From Heterobilharzia americana (taxonomy: Eukaryota > Platyhelminthes > Trematoda > Strigeidida > Schistosomatidae), in assembly GCA_944470555.2 (NCBI GenBank), contig OX104132.1, positions 8,875,755 to 8,939,754 on the forward strand: DNA of 64,000 bases. Reading direction: 5' to 3'. The notes under the pieces were generated by a model. It ran no database searches. It had not been told where the DNA came from and saw only the letters and a list, made by a program, of their open reading frames with translations. This document shows positions 34,959-48,500 of the stretch, one piece after another (positions within the stretch are counted from its first letter, which is position 1; each line of letters starts with the position of its first letter). The translations under genes were made by a program, and so were the position numbers.

Positions 34959-35867
34959 ACATAAATCCTCCAACGAAAATGGAAGTCCTGAACGCCATAA
35001 AGCTACTGAAATGCGGGAAAGCAGCAGGACCAGATGGGATACCGCCAGAAGCACTGAGAACAGATGCAGAGACAACAGCGGACATGCCCACATCACTATT
35101 GCAGAAGGTGTGGAATGAAGAGAAGGTACATGGCTATTGGAAGAAGGGTTACCTTGTCAAACTGCCAAAGAAGGGAGACCTCAGTGTTTGCAAGAACTGG
35201 TGCGGAATCACTCTCCTGTCCACCCAATGCAAGCAAAATATTAAGCCGCATCATCCTGGAGACGCTTAAAGATGCACTAGACTCAAAACTACGACCGGAA
35301 CAGGTAGGCTTCAGGAAGTACAAATCATGTGCGGATCAAATTGCAACGCTTCGCATCATCATAGAACAGAGCATAGAATGGCAATCAGCTCCCTACCTCA
35401 ACTTTATCGACTTCGAGAAGGCCTTTGACAGCGTCGACCGAGAAGTAATTTGGAAACTGTTTCATTACTACGGAGTACCGCAAACCTTTATCCGCCTCAT
35501 TCAACAACTATATGAAGACGCCACATGCCAAGTAATTCACAATGGGAAGCTCAGTGATGATTTTGAAATGAAGACAGGAGTGAAACAAGGTTGCCTACTA
35601 TCCCCCATGATATTACTGATTGTGGTGGACTGGATCATGCAGCAAACAGTGGGGAGTGAGAAGAGGGGGATACGCTGGACTGCAGAAAAGAACCTAGAAG
35701 ACTTGGATTTCGCCGATGACTTGTGCCTGATGTCACATAAACTTGAAGATCTACAGGCAAAAACTAACAAGTTGACAGAAGAGGCAGCGAAGACGGGACT
35801 TCAAGTGAATATAGAGAAGACAGGGGTGATGAAGATACCGCACCAACAACTCCGACAACAACAATAA
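34955..35867 (+). pseudogene. RTE-B reverse transcriptase domain, one frameshift
   Basis: The RT starts in one frame (AIKLLKCGKAAGPDGIPPEA, YLVKLPKKGDLSVCKNWCGI), shifts near 35230, and then stays open to 35867. The second frame keeps ALDSKLRPEQVGFRKYKSCA, motif [34 protein letters not shown], motif B GVKQGCLLSPMILLIVVDW and motif C LDFADDLCLMSHKLEDLQ. Catalytic aspartates of motifs A and C are intact, unlike all other RTE-B copies in the window. Only the single frameshift, plus the stop at 34958, separates it from a continuous RT. Confidence 0.88.
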
Positions 35868-36522
35868 ACTCCAGTCACCATCAACGGGAGAAACTTAAAG
35901 GAATTAGCCTCCTTCACGTATCTAGGCAGCACTATTTCAACTACAGGCGGGACAGACGAGGATGTCAAAGTCAGAATCGGAAAAGCAAGACAGGCCTTCA
36001 TTAGCCTGAAACCAGTGTGGAGATCTTCTTCACTCAGCATAAAGCGTCAACAACATCCGGATTTTCAACACCAACGTCAAGTCAGTGCTTCTATATGGTT
36101 GAGAAACTTGGCGCGTTACGTAAGGGATTTCCAACAAACTACAGACATTCATCAACAACTGCTTACGCTCGCTGTTGAAGATCAGATGGATTGCCAGAAA
36201 GAATAAGCAACAAGGAACTCTGGCTGGCTGGCAACGAACCAACCAAGAACCTATCACGCAACAAATATGCAGGAAGAGGTGGAGATGGATTGGGCATGCA
36301 CTGCGAAGGCCGACTGGGGACATCACGCGTCAGGCCCTCGAGTGGAATCCCCATGGGAAGCGACGAGTTGGACGTCCGAGGGTGACATGTAGGAGATCGT
36401 GCGAGGAGGAAATGCGAGCAGCTGGGCTGTCGTGGAACCAGTTTCAAAAGATCTCAGAGAACAGAGGCCACTGGAGACGTGCTACTGAAGCCCTATGTTC
36501 CACTAGGAACCCAAGGGACTAA
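35868..36522 (+). pseudogene. RTE-B C-terminal region, frameshifted
   Basis: After the RT come, in several frames, VTINGRNLKELASFTYLGST, the STTGGTDEDVKVRIGKARQA block, the FISLKPVWRSS block, and then the open frame from 36175: [54 protein letters not shown] and ALCSTRNPRD. The short repeats seen in the other copies (gcactgcattgcactgc, gatgagatgagatcag, ccaggccagaccagg) are absent here, so this represents the unexpanded form. Confidence 0.8.
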
Positions 36523-36540
36523 TAATAATAATATTTTGGT

Positions 36541-37407
36541 GACCAATCATATAGATATATTCATATTAAGTTTCGAGTCCTTCATACGAATGACTTAGTG
36601 TCTACAGTATACATTTACCCGAATAGGCATTAACAGCAAATGTAGCAACTAGGCAACACTGGTACAAACTAAAATCCCATCCGGTATAAATGGATGAATA
36701 TACAGATTGTCTGTCCTAATCAGATTTCTTTTCGTCCAATTAGCTCTCACCTTCCCTTCATTTGGACTAACCGAACGGGTTGAAACTTGTCACTATAGAG
36801 AGACAGACATTGCCCGTATCTCGACATTAGACTGTTAGGGTCAACGTGTTTGTCCATTTCCTCAAAAGTTGTGATGTGTCTGTACATCTCTATATACTAA
36901 TGCTCTGATTGGAATAACGTTGCATTTGTCCTTGAGAAAAAGTAAACCATCATCCGAAATGCCCAACTGTTCAAATTCAACTCGAAAAGAAGGTGGGCTT
37001 CTGATGTTATTTTCCCAAAAGCTGCTTCTCCATTGCCACCATGTGCCCAGTATTTACCTACCCTTGAATATACCTATACTTCTCTTTCTCTCTCCTTATT
37101 GGTCGGTTTCTCCATTTAGCTTGGTAAGCTTTGTGTTTTCGATATTCGGTCAGACGTTAGAAAGCGTATTTCTTTGTAGTTTTCCTAATAAACCTTGTCT
37201 CCCCTTTATCAATAACTTTTCCTAAATATTACTCTGCTATCCACTTGCTTACTATCAATAGTTAATTACTGTTTCCATTTGGTAGCTGGTTGGCATACTA
37301 TCCCTTGAAGAAATCAATAAAATTCGATTATTGGCTGTGAATACTGAAATAAATTTAGGCTATTCAGAAAAACATTTGGATTACTACTGTTCACTAGAAT
37401 ATATAAA
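36541..37407. other. Region upstream of the first visible RBFOX exon
   Basis: No gene or mobile element recognised. It may hold the promoter/5' UTR or be intron. A potential 3' splice site (ggctattcag, ending at about 37367) would put the acceptor 40 bp before the ATG, and the frame is open from 37348, so an upstream exon cannot be excluded. Confidence 0.35.
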
Positions 37408-37492
37408 ATGATAGATGAGCCAACATCGATAATGAAAATGGAGGAAACTAATGTAATCCAGTCCACCAATGTCAGTAATTCTACGTTTCCAG
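37408..37492 (+). CDS. rbfox: rbfox coding exon 1 (of those visible)
   Basis: ATG at 37408, 28 codons plus one base, starting [14 protein letters not shown] and ending NVSNSTFP, then donor GTGAGT at 37493. Phase 1 fits the next exon's start. The N-terminus has no domain. Confidence 0.75.
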
Positions 37493-40400
37493 GTGAGTAC
37501 CGATAATTTTAACTGGATTTTATTCAGTTTTCTTTCTGTCAACCAACAGGTTGTTTAGATTTTCACTGACACTTACAAATGTATACTTTTCTAATATTTT
37601 ATATTGTTAAGTGCAAATTAGACAACAGAACAATGCGTATAGACACCTACTGATCACCTCTAAACCATCTAACATGAAATTCTGGTTTCTTTTCACTTAT
37701 TGTAACATGTAGTTTGAGGTTTATGTTTAAGGTTGTCTTCATCTTGAACTCCAACCAGTAGGGGAACCCATTGAAAACCTGAGAGTATTGGATGGGTGTT
37801 TTGTTCTAGCATGAGATTCCTCAGCAGTACGCACTCAAAATCCCACCATAGATGAAACTCAGGTCCTTTACGTTTCACGGCAAACACGTTAACCATCCAG
37901 CCAGTGGGTTGGAATCTAATACTTCTGATATCGGTTTTGCTTTTATAGGTGAATTATAACAGCCCAATAGTGAACTTGTTGGTTTACTAATGATACACTG
38001 CCAGAGACGATAAGAAGCAGTGGTTGAGGATTCTTGGTGACGTGGCTGGAAATTGGTCGCAATGTCACAAATGTATTCACTCTTTGACATCTAAGGGTTG
38101 AATATTTGCAGTAATTTTTATCTTGAAATTTTTCTTCCTCTCATACACCTTTGTCTACTTTGATATTAGTCTTTTTCTGTTCATCTGTTTTTTTGGGTAC
38201 TACTGTGAAGTGTGGTAACTTGAACTGATGCACTTGTCATAAGAGGTTCTACCTTGATTTGTCTGTCTGTATAACACTAAACGTGATATGCTCAGTAGCT
38301 CTGTAAACTGTTACAGTTAACACCTGATATTTACTTTCATTCGGTTCATATGATAAGAAGAAGAAAATCTGTAAAACCTGGGAAGCAGTGGGGAAATGTT
38401 TCATTGGTAGTATTACACTATCATGTCATTTAAAATGGAATGCAGAATCCATGGGTAACAGGCTAATGTGTTCACGCTAACTGGTTTGATTTAAATAACT
38501 AGAATACTCAACATCAATAATCTTATGATGTAACGTGAACTGATACTGAGTGATGCTTGAAGGCAGTACTTAACCCAGCAATCACCGGGTTTCTGGCCCG
38601 ATACTCTAGCAATTGAGCTACGATACCCAGCTGCTGACAAGATTTTCGTTTCACTCCAATCAACAAGTATTCTCTTGGACTGCCATATGAATTCATGACA
38701 CGTTACTGCCACTTGACTGTACTCACATTGGCTGCCCAATTAGGACTTCTTGTCCCAATCTATCGCCTGACGAGTTCCAAATAGGGCGAAACGTGCATCC
38801 TCGAATTCCACTGCTAGCCATTACCTATCGTTAGTCATTGATTATTTTGGTTGGAACAAATCAAGAACGCGAAATAGCAAGTTGTTTTGACATTTTTATT
38901 GAAAACAATGTAGACTGATTACTTTCAAGCTTTCACTTCAGCTAGAACTTCATCTGTCAATGATATCCTTGTCGCAACCGTTTAATGAATTTAAAAAATC
39001 ATAAAACAGATTAAAACTCTTAGTACTCGTTAGCATTGGTGTCCATGGTGCTCATTCCATCCTGTTCGAAATTTTCCAACCAGATGTATATATTGGCGTC
39101 TCAACTGGCGGTCGAACCTGACACCCTAATATTTATGAATGCAATGTATAGATTATAAGAGTCTTTATTTCATCCAACTAGTGATGCTGGTTACCACAGT
39201 TGTTGTTGTTTCATTTATTAGGCTATTAAATTGACCAGTCTACCTTCGTTTAAATGTTTAGTTTATGATTTTCGGAGTATTTACATTCAACATATTTATG
39301 TATACAAATGTTGAAAATATAATTTGTTGTATTATTTCCCAAGTGAATTTTTCCATTTGTCATAAGTTGATTAAAATGATACTTTTTACTAAGGCTAAAT
39401 TAGATAGGGACATATAAAACATTAGTCCCTTTTATGAATTTGGATAACGTAATTAGAAGACGTAAATTATCTGAACGATATGTGATGTCTTTGCGCTATA
39501 CATTTCGAACAATCTGATCTCCCACACATTTACTTGTTAAGACATTATATATGAAAACTGGAAGTGAAGGAAAGACAAATATGAATGACATAAAGGAATC
39601 TAATAATAAAGGAAGATAAAAGAGAAGATTTGAAGACAATCTTGGTAATACGATTAAATAAGCATTACCAAGGTAGGCTTAGCACATACAATAAGGGGTT
39701 ACATTTCTTTATGGCTAGGGCCTCAACAAACTTAAGTATACGCCCTACTCTGATGGTTTCTACAAAATTGTAAACGCTGTTTTAGTATCAATCCTGTGAT
39801 ATATGATATATTTTGCAATGGATGATGATGGTTGTCAGCCACCTGCGCTTATCAATATTTGTGAACCCAGCTGCTTTTGTAGCCATTTTGGTACATGTTA
39901 TGGTTTGTGTATATATTCCGAAACGAATATAATACGCGCGCTTAGCTGACAGCTAACTTGGTACGCAAGAGACACTGGCTGCAATCCCGGGACGAATAGG
40001 GAGAAGACCGAAGCTGGCAGATGGGAGAGTGTATTACTCCGAGAATATAATATAATAATGAATCAATCCAAAACACGTGAATAAGTATACACATGAAAAC
40101 TGACCTTGTCTGCAATTGGAGAAATTCGCATAGTAAGAGTAAAAGTTAACCAATCGGCGAATTACATTACAATGGAGGCAGAAAATAGACTATTAGTCAT
40201 ACCGCAAAAACGATGTGGGAATGACACGTTAAAATGTTCAGATCAATAACAATGTTTTGTACAAAACTGAGGCATCACAACAGTACGTATTCCTCTACCT
40301 TCAAGTGCATATCACGATTAGTCTTCCCTATGTACGATTGTCCACACACATACATGTAAATTTATGAACGCAGTGAGATGTGACGCAAACGTTTCAGCAG

Positions 40401-42552
40401 CGTTGAGGTCTATGTTGCAATAGGTGTTTGGTCTTCTCAACTACGATAAGGTTAGCTGCACTGCACGTTTTGCTAACAGCGGACCTTAACCTTCGTTTTA
40501 ATATTAGGTTGTTAGATTCTCCTCTGTATGGTAACGCGATGTAAATGCATTTCTTCGAAACAGAGTACAAATTAGGTGTGAATCCTTGCTGATTTTTGCA
40601 GCGGTTTATGAACTTCAATGGATATCCACTTTCCACTAATGTTCCTGTTAGTATTTTTATATCATTATCCATTGAGTCCTCCGTATAAATACGCTGTATC
40701 CTTTTAAATAAGCAAGTTACCAAACCTCGCCTGTATTGGGTTGGAAAAAAAGCTATGGAAACTTAAATACTAACCTCTTCAAGTGGGTTTCATGTAAATC
40801 GACGGTTCTATTGAACCATCATTTCTACGACTTAGGAGTATATCCAAGAACGGCTGATGGTTTCTTTTCTCTTCTTTACATGTTAGGCTTATGCTGTTTT
40901 GTACACTGTTAATTCTTTCTAACAAACATGTCCCATCTTCATGCTTGTCACATATCACAATCATATCATCAACATATCTCTTATAGAGAGTAACTTTACT
41001 GATGATATATATTTGTCCTTCCTTCACTCCCAGTTTTCGTATATAATCCCTTAACAAGTAGTATGTGGGGAATCAGATTGTTCGAAATGTATAGCGCAAA
41101 TACATCACATTTTCCAGATAATCTACGTCTTTTAATTACATTATCCAAATAGAGAGAGATAATTTCGAAGGTCAGATGTTGTTTTTGGAATAGTATTGTG
41201 TGGTAAAACTCTCAGATTTAATGTTTAAGAAAATTTTCGTAGTCAGTGTATATTACGTAGTGATGATTGTTATTTAATACCTTGGAAAAGTTCTGTGAAT
41301 ATTTTGCACAAAAAATTCAAATCAGTTCAGTTCTCATTAATCTAACTGTCTGGTGAAAATTCTCAACTGTATGCATCTCCGTATATCCATGTGGGTGTAT
41401 ACATCGAGAAGTAGTGTGTGAGATACAACAGTAAATCTTGTGTATAAAAGAAATCAGCTTCCGGATTGAACTCAGGTAGTACACATACAACTGAACTACT
41501 GATATCGTATACTAAATTCAGTCAATGAGTTTCATCCTTATAATGACTCTACTTCAATATTACATCACTCACTAAGTCGTTTAGAGGAACAAAAAACCGT
41601 TGTGTTCGTCGTTCTGAGCCGTTTTTAGTATAACTCAATCTCATAATACCATTCACAAGGTAGATAACCAACCGGGTTATGCTGCATTACCAACTACTGA
41701 TGATTCAAACTTAACAAGCACCAACCATAAATTATGTGTTCGCATTGAAATCTTATCATCTGTCCACTCATCTTGTAGTGGGCGTTGCTGATAAGAATGG
41801 ATATAAGTAGTATACGTTGAGAGGGAGGCAGAAATCATAGGGAATTACCAGGAATGGGTAGAGATTTGGCCAAGAGAAAAGCAAGAGACAATGCGGGTGT
41901 AATTTAATTTTATTTTCCCCTTGGCGCCGCGACTGCCCAAAAGCTTTCATTTCTTCCTCACATGATCTCCATGTCACCCTCTCATCGGACGCCCAGCTGG
42001 TCGTTTCCCCTTTGGATTCTACTCGAGGGTCTGGCCTAGCCTGGCCTGACATGTGATGTCCCCGAATGGTCTTCTCAGTGCATGCCCAATCCATCTCCAC
42101 TTTCTTCCAGTGCATATTTGTTGGGTGATAGGTTCTTGGTTGGTTCGTTCCCAGAGTTCTTTGTTACTTGTTCTTTCCGGCCATCTGATCGCCATCTTAA
42201 GTATCGAGCGTAGGCGGCTGTTGATGAATGTCTGCAGTTTGTTGGAAATGCTTTTCGTGACGCGCCAAGTTTTTGAACCATATGGCAGCACTGACTTGAC
42301 TGACAATGGTGTTGAAAATCCGGATCTTGCTTTTTATGCTGAGTGCAGTAGATCTCCACACTGATTTCAGATTAATAAAGGAAGGCCTGTCTTGCTGTCT
42401 TTCCCATCCTGGATGACTTTCACATCCTCATGTGTGCCACCGTCACCACCGCCGCCACCTGTAGTTGAGACGATGCTGTCTAGATAGGTAAGTAGGTAGG
42501 TGAAAGAGACAACTTCGTTTACATTTCTCCTCTTGATGTTGATTGGTGCTTT

Positions 42553-42585
<33 letters not shown>

Positions 42586-45500
42586 GTTGGGCATCTTCAT
42601 CACCTACGTCTTCTCTACGTTCACCTGAAGTAAGTCCTGTCTTCCTTCGCTGCCTCACCTCGCCTCTTCTGCCAACTTGTTGGTTTTGGCCTGTACATCG
42701 AGTTTGACATCGAAACATTAAACAGAAATCATCTGGTCCTGCTTTTGCTCACCCTTTCAGCAACTATGTGGTGTTTAAGCATTTCTGCTTTTGTCGGAGG
42801 GTTTGTGTTCACCGATAATTCTGTAGCTGGTCTGCTGGTGATATTTCTGCAAGAGTTACAGGGGGTGGTTGTCGCTTCAGAGATTTTTGAAATGGTTAGC
42901 TCATCGTTTCTTTTGTTTCTGCTCTTTTGCTGTAACTAGCTTTCCTTCACTATCTTTTATTGGTTTCGTCTGCGTTGATCTCTTCTCGGATAGTAACCTG
43001 GTTATTTGATATAATGTTGTCAGGTCTCTCCTACCCGTAGCCTGTTCTGCTTCACTTGCAAGCGTGTCGTAAAAGTATCTTTTGTCTTTTTTGCGCACTC
43101 TTCTTCACTTCTTTGTCTAGTGTAGTGTTTTATACGTTGTACTCAGTTCTTCTTTTCGTTATTCATCCTTGCACTGCACTGGTTCATCTTCTGCTTCACC
43201 ATCTTCCTCTCCCTCCTCTATCAGCTTCCATGTGTGCGTCGAGATCCATTCCTTGCCTTGTTTCCTCTTCCTTCCCAACACGGTTATGCAGGTTTCCCTC
43301 CATATAGCTTTCAAAGAGTTCCAGTGTTCTTCCACACGGGTTTCTTCAGAGATGTTTCTCAATACCTCCCATTTTGTTCTGATGGCTGACGTTAAGATGT
43401 CCTTTGTAGTTTCCTACTTTAATTTCTTTTCTGGGTGTTTAACTTGGACTGTGATCTATCATCACCAACTTCTTTGCAAGCTTCCAACTTGGTTTTGAAG
43501 GTAGGTTGCTTGCATTGGACGTTGGGTGGTGTGAACTTACATCTACTCCTCTTCTTGATCTTGTTTCCAGTAGGCTGCGTCTCCACTTTCTTCAGATTGA
43601 GATGAACTCGATCTGATTTTTAGTATAGTGTTTGCATCTGGTGAATTGGAATCCATGTCGCTTTGTGAATATGCTTGTGTTTGTACACACTGCCTTCAAT
43701 CATCAAATTGTTGAATGCGCGGAAATCTGCAAACAATTCTCCGTTCTTATTCATTTCACCGAGGGCTTCTCGACCCATGATAAGTTCCCTTCCTGTGTTA
43801 TCCGCTACGAGTTTGGTATTCATGTCGCCCATTAGAATTTTCATGTCAGCAACTGGAGTCTTTTCTAGTACTGATTGCATTTGTCTATAGAATTCCTCTC
43901 TCTTCTCTTCATCTGCATTATTTGTGAGTAGATAGCGTAGCACTGTATGATTATGACTTCCTTTCCTTTTGAGTTGAATCTTGCTGTCATGATCCTGATA
44001 CTGGAGGAGATTGGTTCTCACTGTATGAGAGCCTTCGATAGTGTTGGGGACATCATTATAGCCACTCCAAAACTCAGTGTGCTCATGGTTGTCTTCTGGG
44101 TGACAGTTTGGAGAGTCCACTTCGATTCCATCTGCTTTCGCAGATTCCAAGTACTTCCATGCCATATCTCCTCATCTCGTTTACAATCTGGGCCGCCTTG
44201 CTAGGTTCATGCATGGTGCGGACATTCCATGTCCCCATCCTTACTTTCGCTTTCGTCGAGAGAAGAGAAGACACATCAACCAATTGGCTTCCCGAAGACT
44301 TTCACCAACTGGCGTCATTTCGTCTCTCCGATTCCAGCGAGGAATAAGTTTGTTTTCATTTTTTATATTTTCTTTGTGCTTTGGAGTTTCTTTAAAGATT
44401 GGATTAGTTTTACGGTGTAGGGTTGCCAGCCCTATGCCCAACCTTCTCTCTTTATCCGGGCTTAGGACCGGCTGGTAAGTAGTGAACTAGTTGATCAGGC
44501 GAGGTTAATGCGGGTGTATTAAGAGCAAATCAAGAGAGAAGCAGAAGAGGAAATGAAGCACATTTTGCAAATGACTGTCGTAGTGCAAGGTGTACCATAT
44601 TTGATGACTACAGTACCACATGTTTATATAATAAGCATTCCTTCTTTCGTCTCTGTCTTCTCGTTTCTTTCAGTTTAAACTGGTAAAAGTGCCCATACAT
44701 AAGGAATAGTTCATGTACCGGTATTTGAATTTATGGCGTTCATAAAATTGGATTTTTCAGCAGTTATTATCGGCCCAGGATGTTAATTGGGTATATCTAA
44801 AAAAGTTGACTCTTTTCTGTCTTCAAGGGAATCTCACATGGATTGGTATCATACTGTGTGGAATCAACCGGCCTATCTCACCTTCACCTTTCAAAGACTA
44901 TCTTTAAAATACAAATACTTGGTTTACACATAGTTCGTATTAGCTAATCGCATGCTTTCAATGTTTAAACTTATTAATTCAGTGTTGATTTATTGGAAAT
45001 CAAGAAGTCAATTTTGATTAATCATCTTTAAAGATTCCTATAGTATAGAACAGACCAGTGGACTTAAATAACGAATTGAAATTAATCTTAATGCATGACT
45101 TTTAAGGCCATCTTAGCAACTGTATAGATGACTAATTACTTTTATGAAAAATTACCTTTCAAACTGGAATACCAAAAACTGATTGGTTACCTCAGCAGTT
45201 GCTAGGGTGACTCGAAAGTCACTCATTTGGTTCCAACATTATCCTAGCTTGTTTTTTAGCTGTTTTTTCCTACCTCATTTGCTAATTACCTAATGGAAAC
45301 ACTATTTTTTGAAAATTGCATTTTTTGATTTCCCAGCTGACAACACAACTAGTGATAATCCAACCACAAGTTTGAAGAGAAGCTCTAGTCAAGTAAGGTC
45401 TTCTGAACAAGACGATGATCCAGAGTATGCTAGAAAAGTAATGGTTTTAGCACCTGAGGTATGTTGATATCTATTAGTGAAAGTTATTAAGTTGAAAAAA

Positions 45501-48500
45501 ATTACTTGATTTCTGCCTTTCATTTATTTCGTGCTGGTTGTCACTCGTCAGAAAGACGTATCTGCAACTTCAACGGTCCTGATATTCCGCCTGGAATTCG
45601 AACCCTTATCATCCTGTGTTACATCCACCCACGTTATCACTGAGATATTCGAGCTAAGATTAACGTCCTGTAGGACTGAATTACATTGACTGCAGAGCGA
45701 TCAATCTGATACTGATTGCATCCAACCATCCAACATCCATCGAAGTGCACCATAACTAACTTATTATCGCCTATGCTTTCAATTTTGATCCACTATAAAA
45801 CCTGTAAAATCAGGGTAATATGGGTGTAAAACTTAGGCACTGTGATAGAAATTGATTCCATATTAGACTTGTTTATTTGATTTATAACACACAGTCATCT
45901 AGTATTATTTACTTGATTACCACGTTTCGAGCATAAATTATCATCACTCATAATCATAATCACATCAATGTAATCACACTACTTTCGACAATCGATTTTT
46001 ATAGTTATGTCACCTTATACGAGAAGCGCTAATAGTTAACAATTATCCTCCGCAGTTTATTAAGAAATTCGTACGAATATACAAGAAAAGGAAAAATAAC
46101 AGTCACATGAGTGCGAATAATAACGACAGCACAAGTAGAAAGGAGTTCATAGCCTCCATTGTGTTACCCTATAAGGAGGGTACATCAGAAACTGTACGTA
46201 GGATCCTCAACAGAGCTGGGATTAGGGTGGCACTTAAACCTACAAACTCACTCAGAGATAAACTTTGTCGGCTACCTTAGGGATCCGATGGAACCAATTA
46301 AGCAAAATAATCTTATCTATCAAATTCCATGTAATGACTGTGAGTCAGGTCAAGTATTTAGGTGAAACTAACCGGTCGGGGTCAGTTAGAATAGCTGAAC
46401 ATAGTGAGCTAGCTAAATAGAATACAGAATGACAGACCCGAATAAGATCAATAATGTAGAAAAGTACTCGGCTATTGGAATGCACACATTAACATACAAC
46501 CAAACAACAGGGTGGGATAAAGCCACTGTACTTAAGTCCAATATAATTAGGTGGAGAGAGAGAGAGAGAGAGAGAGATTACTGAGTCTGTGTTCATCGAA
46601 TCAACACGCAACTCATATAATAGAACTGACGCAACACCTATACCAGAGATATGGAAAATTTTGCTACCAATAAAAACAACTCATATAAGGTGATATAACT
46701 ATAAAAATCGATTGTCGAAAGTAGTGTGATTACATTGATGTGATTATGATTATGAGTGATGATAATTTATGCTCGAAACGTGGTAATCAAGTAAATAATA
46801 CTAGATGACTGTGTGTTATAAATCAAATAAACAAGTCTAATATGGAATCAATTTCTATCACAGTGCCCAATTTTTACACACACATTCCACTTTTTGTCAT
46901 GAACAAGAAATTATTCATAAATGAAACGGAATTCTTCTATCGATGTTCTCTAGCTTTTGTTATTTCACTTTAAAGAACAGTCAGCAGTCAGTATTCTTCT
47001 TCATTCCAAGTCATTGAGGGAGGGAGGATTAACATGGAGCTAAGAATTACTCAATACTGGTCGGAGTTGCCACATCTCATATCAGTACGTGAAGAGAAAA
47101 GTCATTTAAATGTAGGATATAGAAATAAGGAAGAAAGTAGTCAGAATGGTAGAAGGTCATGTAAAGAGAGTCAGAAAGAATGAAACAGTATGGAATTTCG
47201 GCATGAATATTAAGATAAAGAGTGAATACATTTGTGCCAATGAGAATGATTCTGAGCCATATCGCCTAAAGCCTCCAACTAATAATTTCGGTTGCCATGC
47301 CAACCCTAATCAGTTAGTCTACATTTCCAAATTGGCTCAGACCAGTGGTCATAGACTGCCTACATTGATGTTATTTTTTAGTCTGAGCACTTCTAACCTT
47401 TTACAGTCTAAATCTGCTTCAGTTGGAATTTTATGATATGGCAGATGGTGAATAGGCATGCATAACACAGGTTCCAGCCACCTCATTATATGAAGGTTCA
47501 CAACCTGAATTCTACTTTACTGACATGATGACACCATGACATGGAGCCAATGCTACGAAGGCAACGGTGGTCAGGAACCCTAAACCCCTTCATATCGTTC
47601 ACCATTAATCGCAACTTTTCACAGCCATATAGTAGAACAGGGAGAATTTTGATGCAGTATACTCTGCCGTTAGTAGGTAATTTGATATCACAGAGGCACC
47701 ATAAGTGGCGTTACTCAACGAAAGTCAACTATGTCCTTTTTAACTGGGTTTAAATGATTCAGTTTCTTTTAAGGTCGTCAGTAAGGGAATATGTATGTGT
47801 TGTTCATTGATTTTATCAGTGGAAACTTCAGATCACCCTGAGGTGTGTCAAAAAACTTGTCTCTCCGTAATCGATATTTTATTTTTCGTTCTTAAATAAC
47901 ACTTATATTAGAGATCATAAATAAGTGAATATCAAATTGAATTGTACAGTTGATAAATAGGTAACGATGTCGCATATAACTGATTACTACTTAGATATTT
48001 CATGATGTCTGGTAACTACGTGATATTTTAAAAAAAACAAAACAATATTAATATCTCAAATTCATCGACTTTGAGAGGCCTTCGACAGCGTCGACCGGGT
48101 TTTAATTTGCCAGGCAACTGCTTCAACACTACGGTCTCAGTGCCATAAACCTTCATCAACCTCATTCAATACTAGCTATATGTTATATGATGAGGCTACA
48201 TGCGAGGTTATTCACAATGGAAAGCTCAGTGATGCCTTTGAAGTGAAGACGAGAAGGAGTAAGACAAGGTTGCTGCCTACTATCATCACTGATGATCTTC
48301 CTGATTGCGGTCGACTGAACTGAACTGGACTGAACTGGACTGGATCATGTAAGAAAAAACTGTGAGGAGCTGTGAGAAGATGGGGATACACTATTTGACC
48401 AGTGAAAATACCCCCGAAGAAGAAGATTTGGATTTCGCCACCGATGATGACTTATATCTAATGTCTTGTAGGACAAACTCGATGTACAGGCCAAAACCAA

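Larger units (their letters stand above)
33252..36530 (+). mobile_element. RTE-B non-LTR retrotransposon, near full length, frame-broken
   Basis: This is the most complete RTE-B copy: a 5' end shared with the element at 41902-44506 (aacctcgcctg, ttcactacttac), an AP-type endonuclease, a linker, an RT domain and a C-terminal region ending STRNPRD with an aataataataata tail at about 36519-36531. The family encodes a single endonuclease-RT protein that acts by target-primed reverse transcription. The coding frame changes several times (near 33680, 33950, 34250, 34958, 35230, 35870), so the copy is inactive, but all key domains are still readable. A possible target-site duplication is ggtaaccaat before and ggtgaccaat after the element. 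It lies about 0.9 kb upstream of the first visible RBFOX exon, in the same orientation. Confidence 0.88.
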
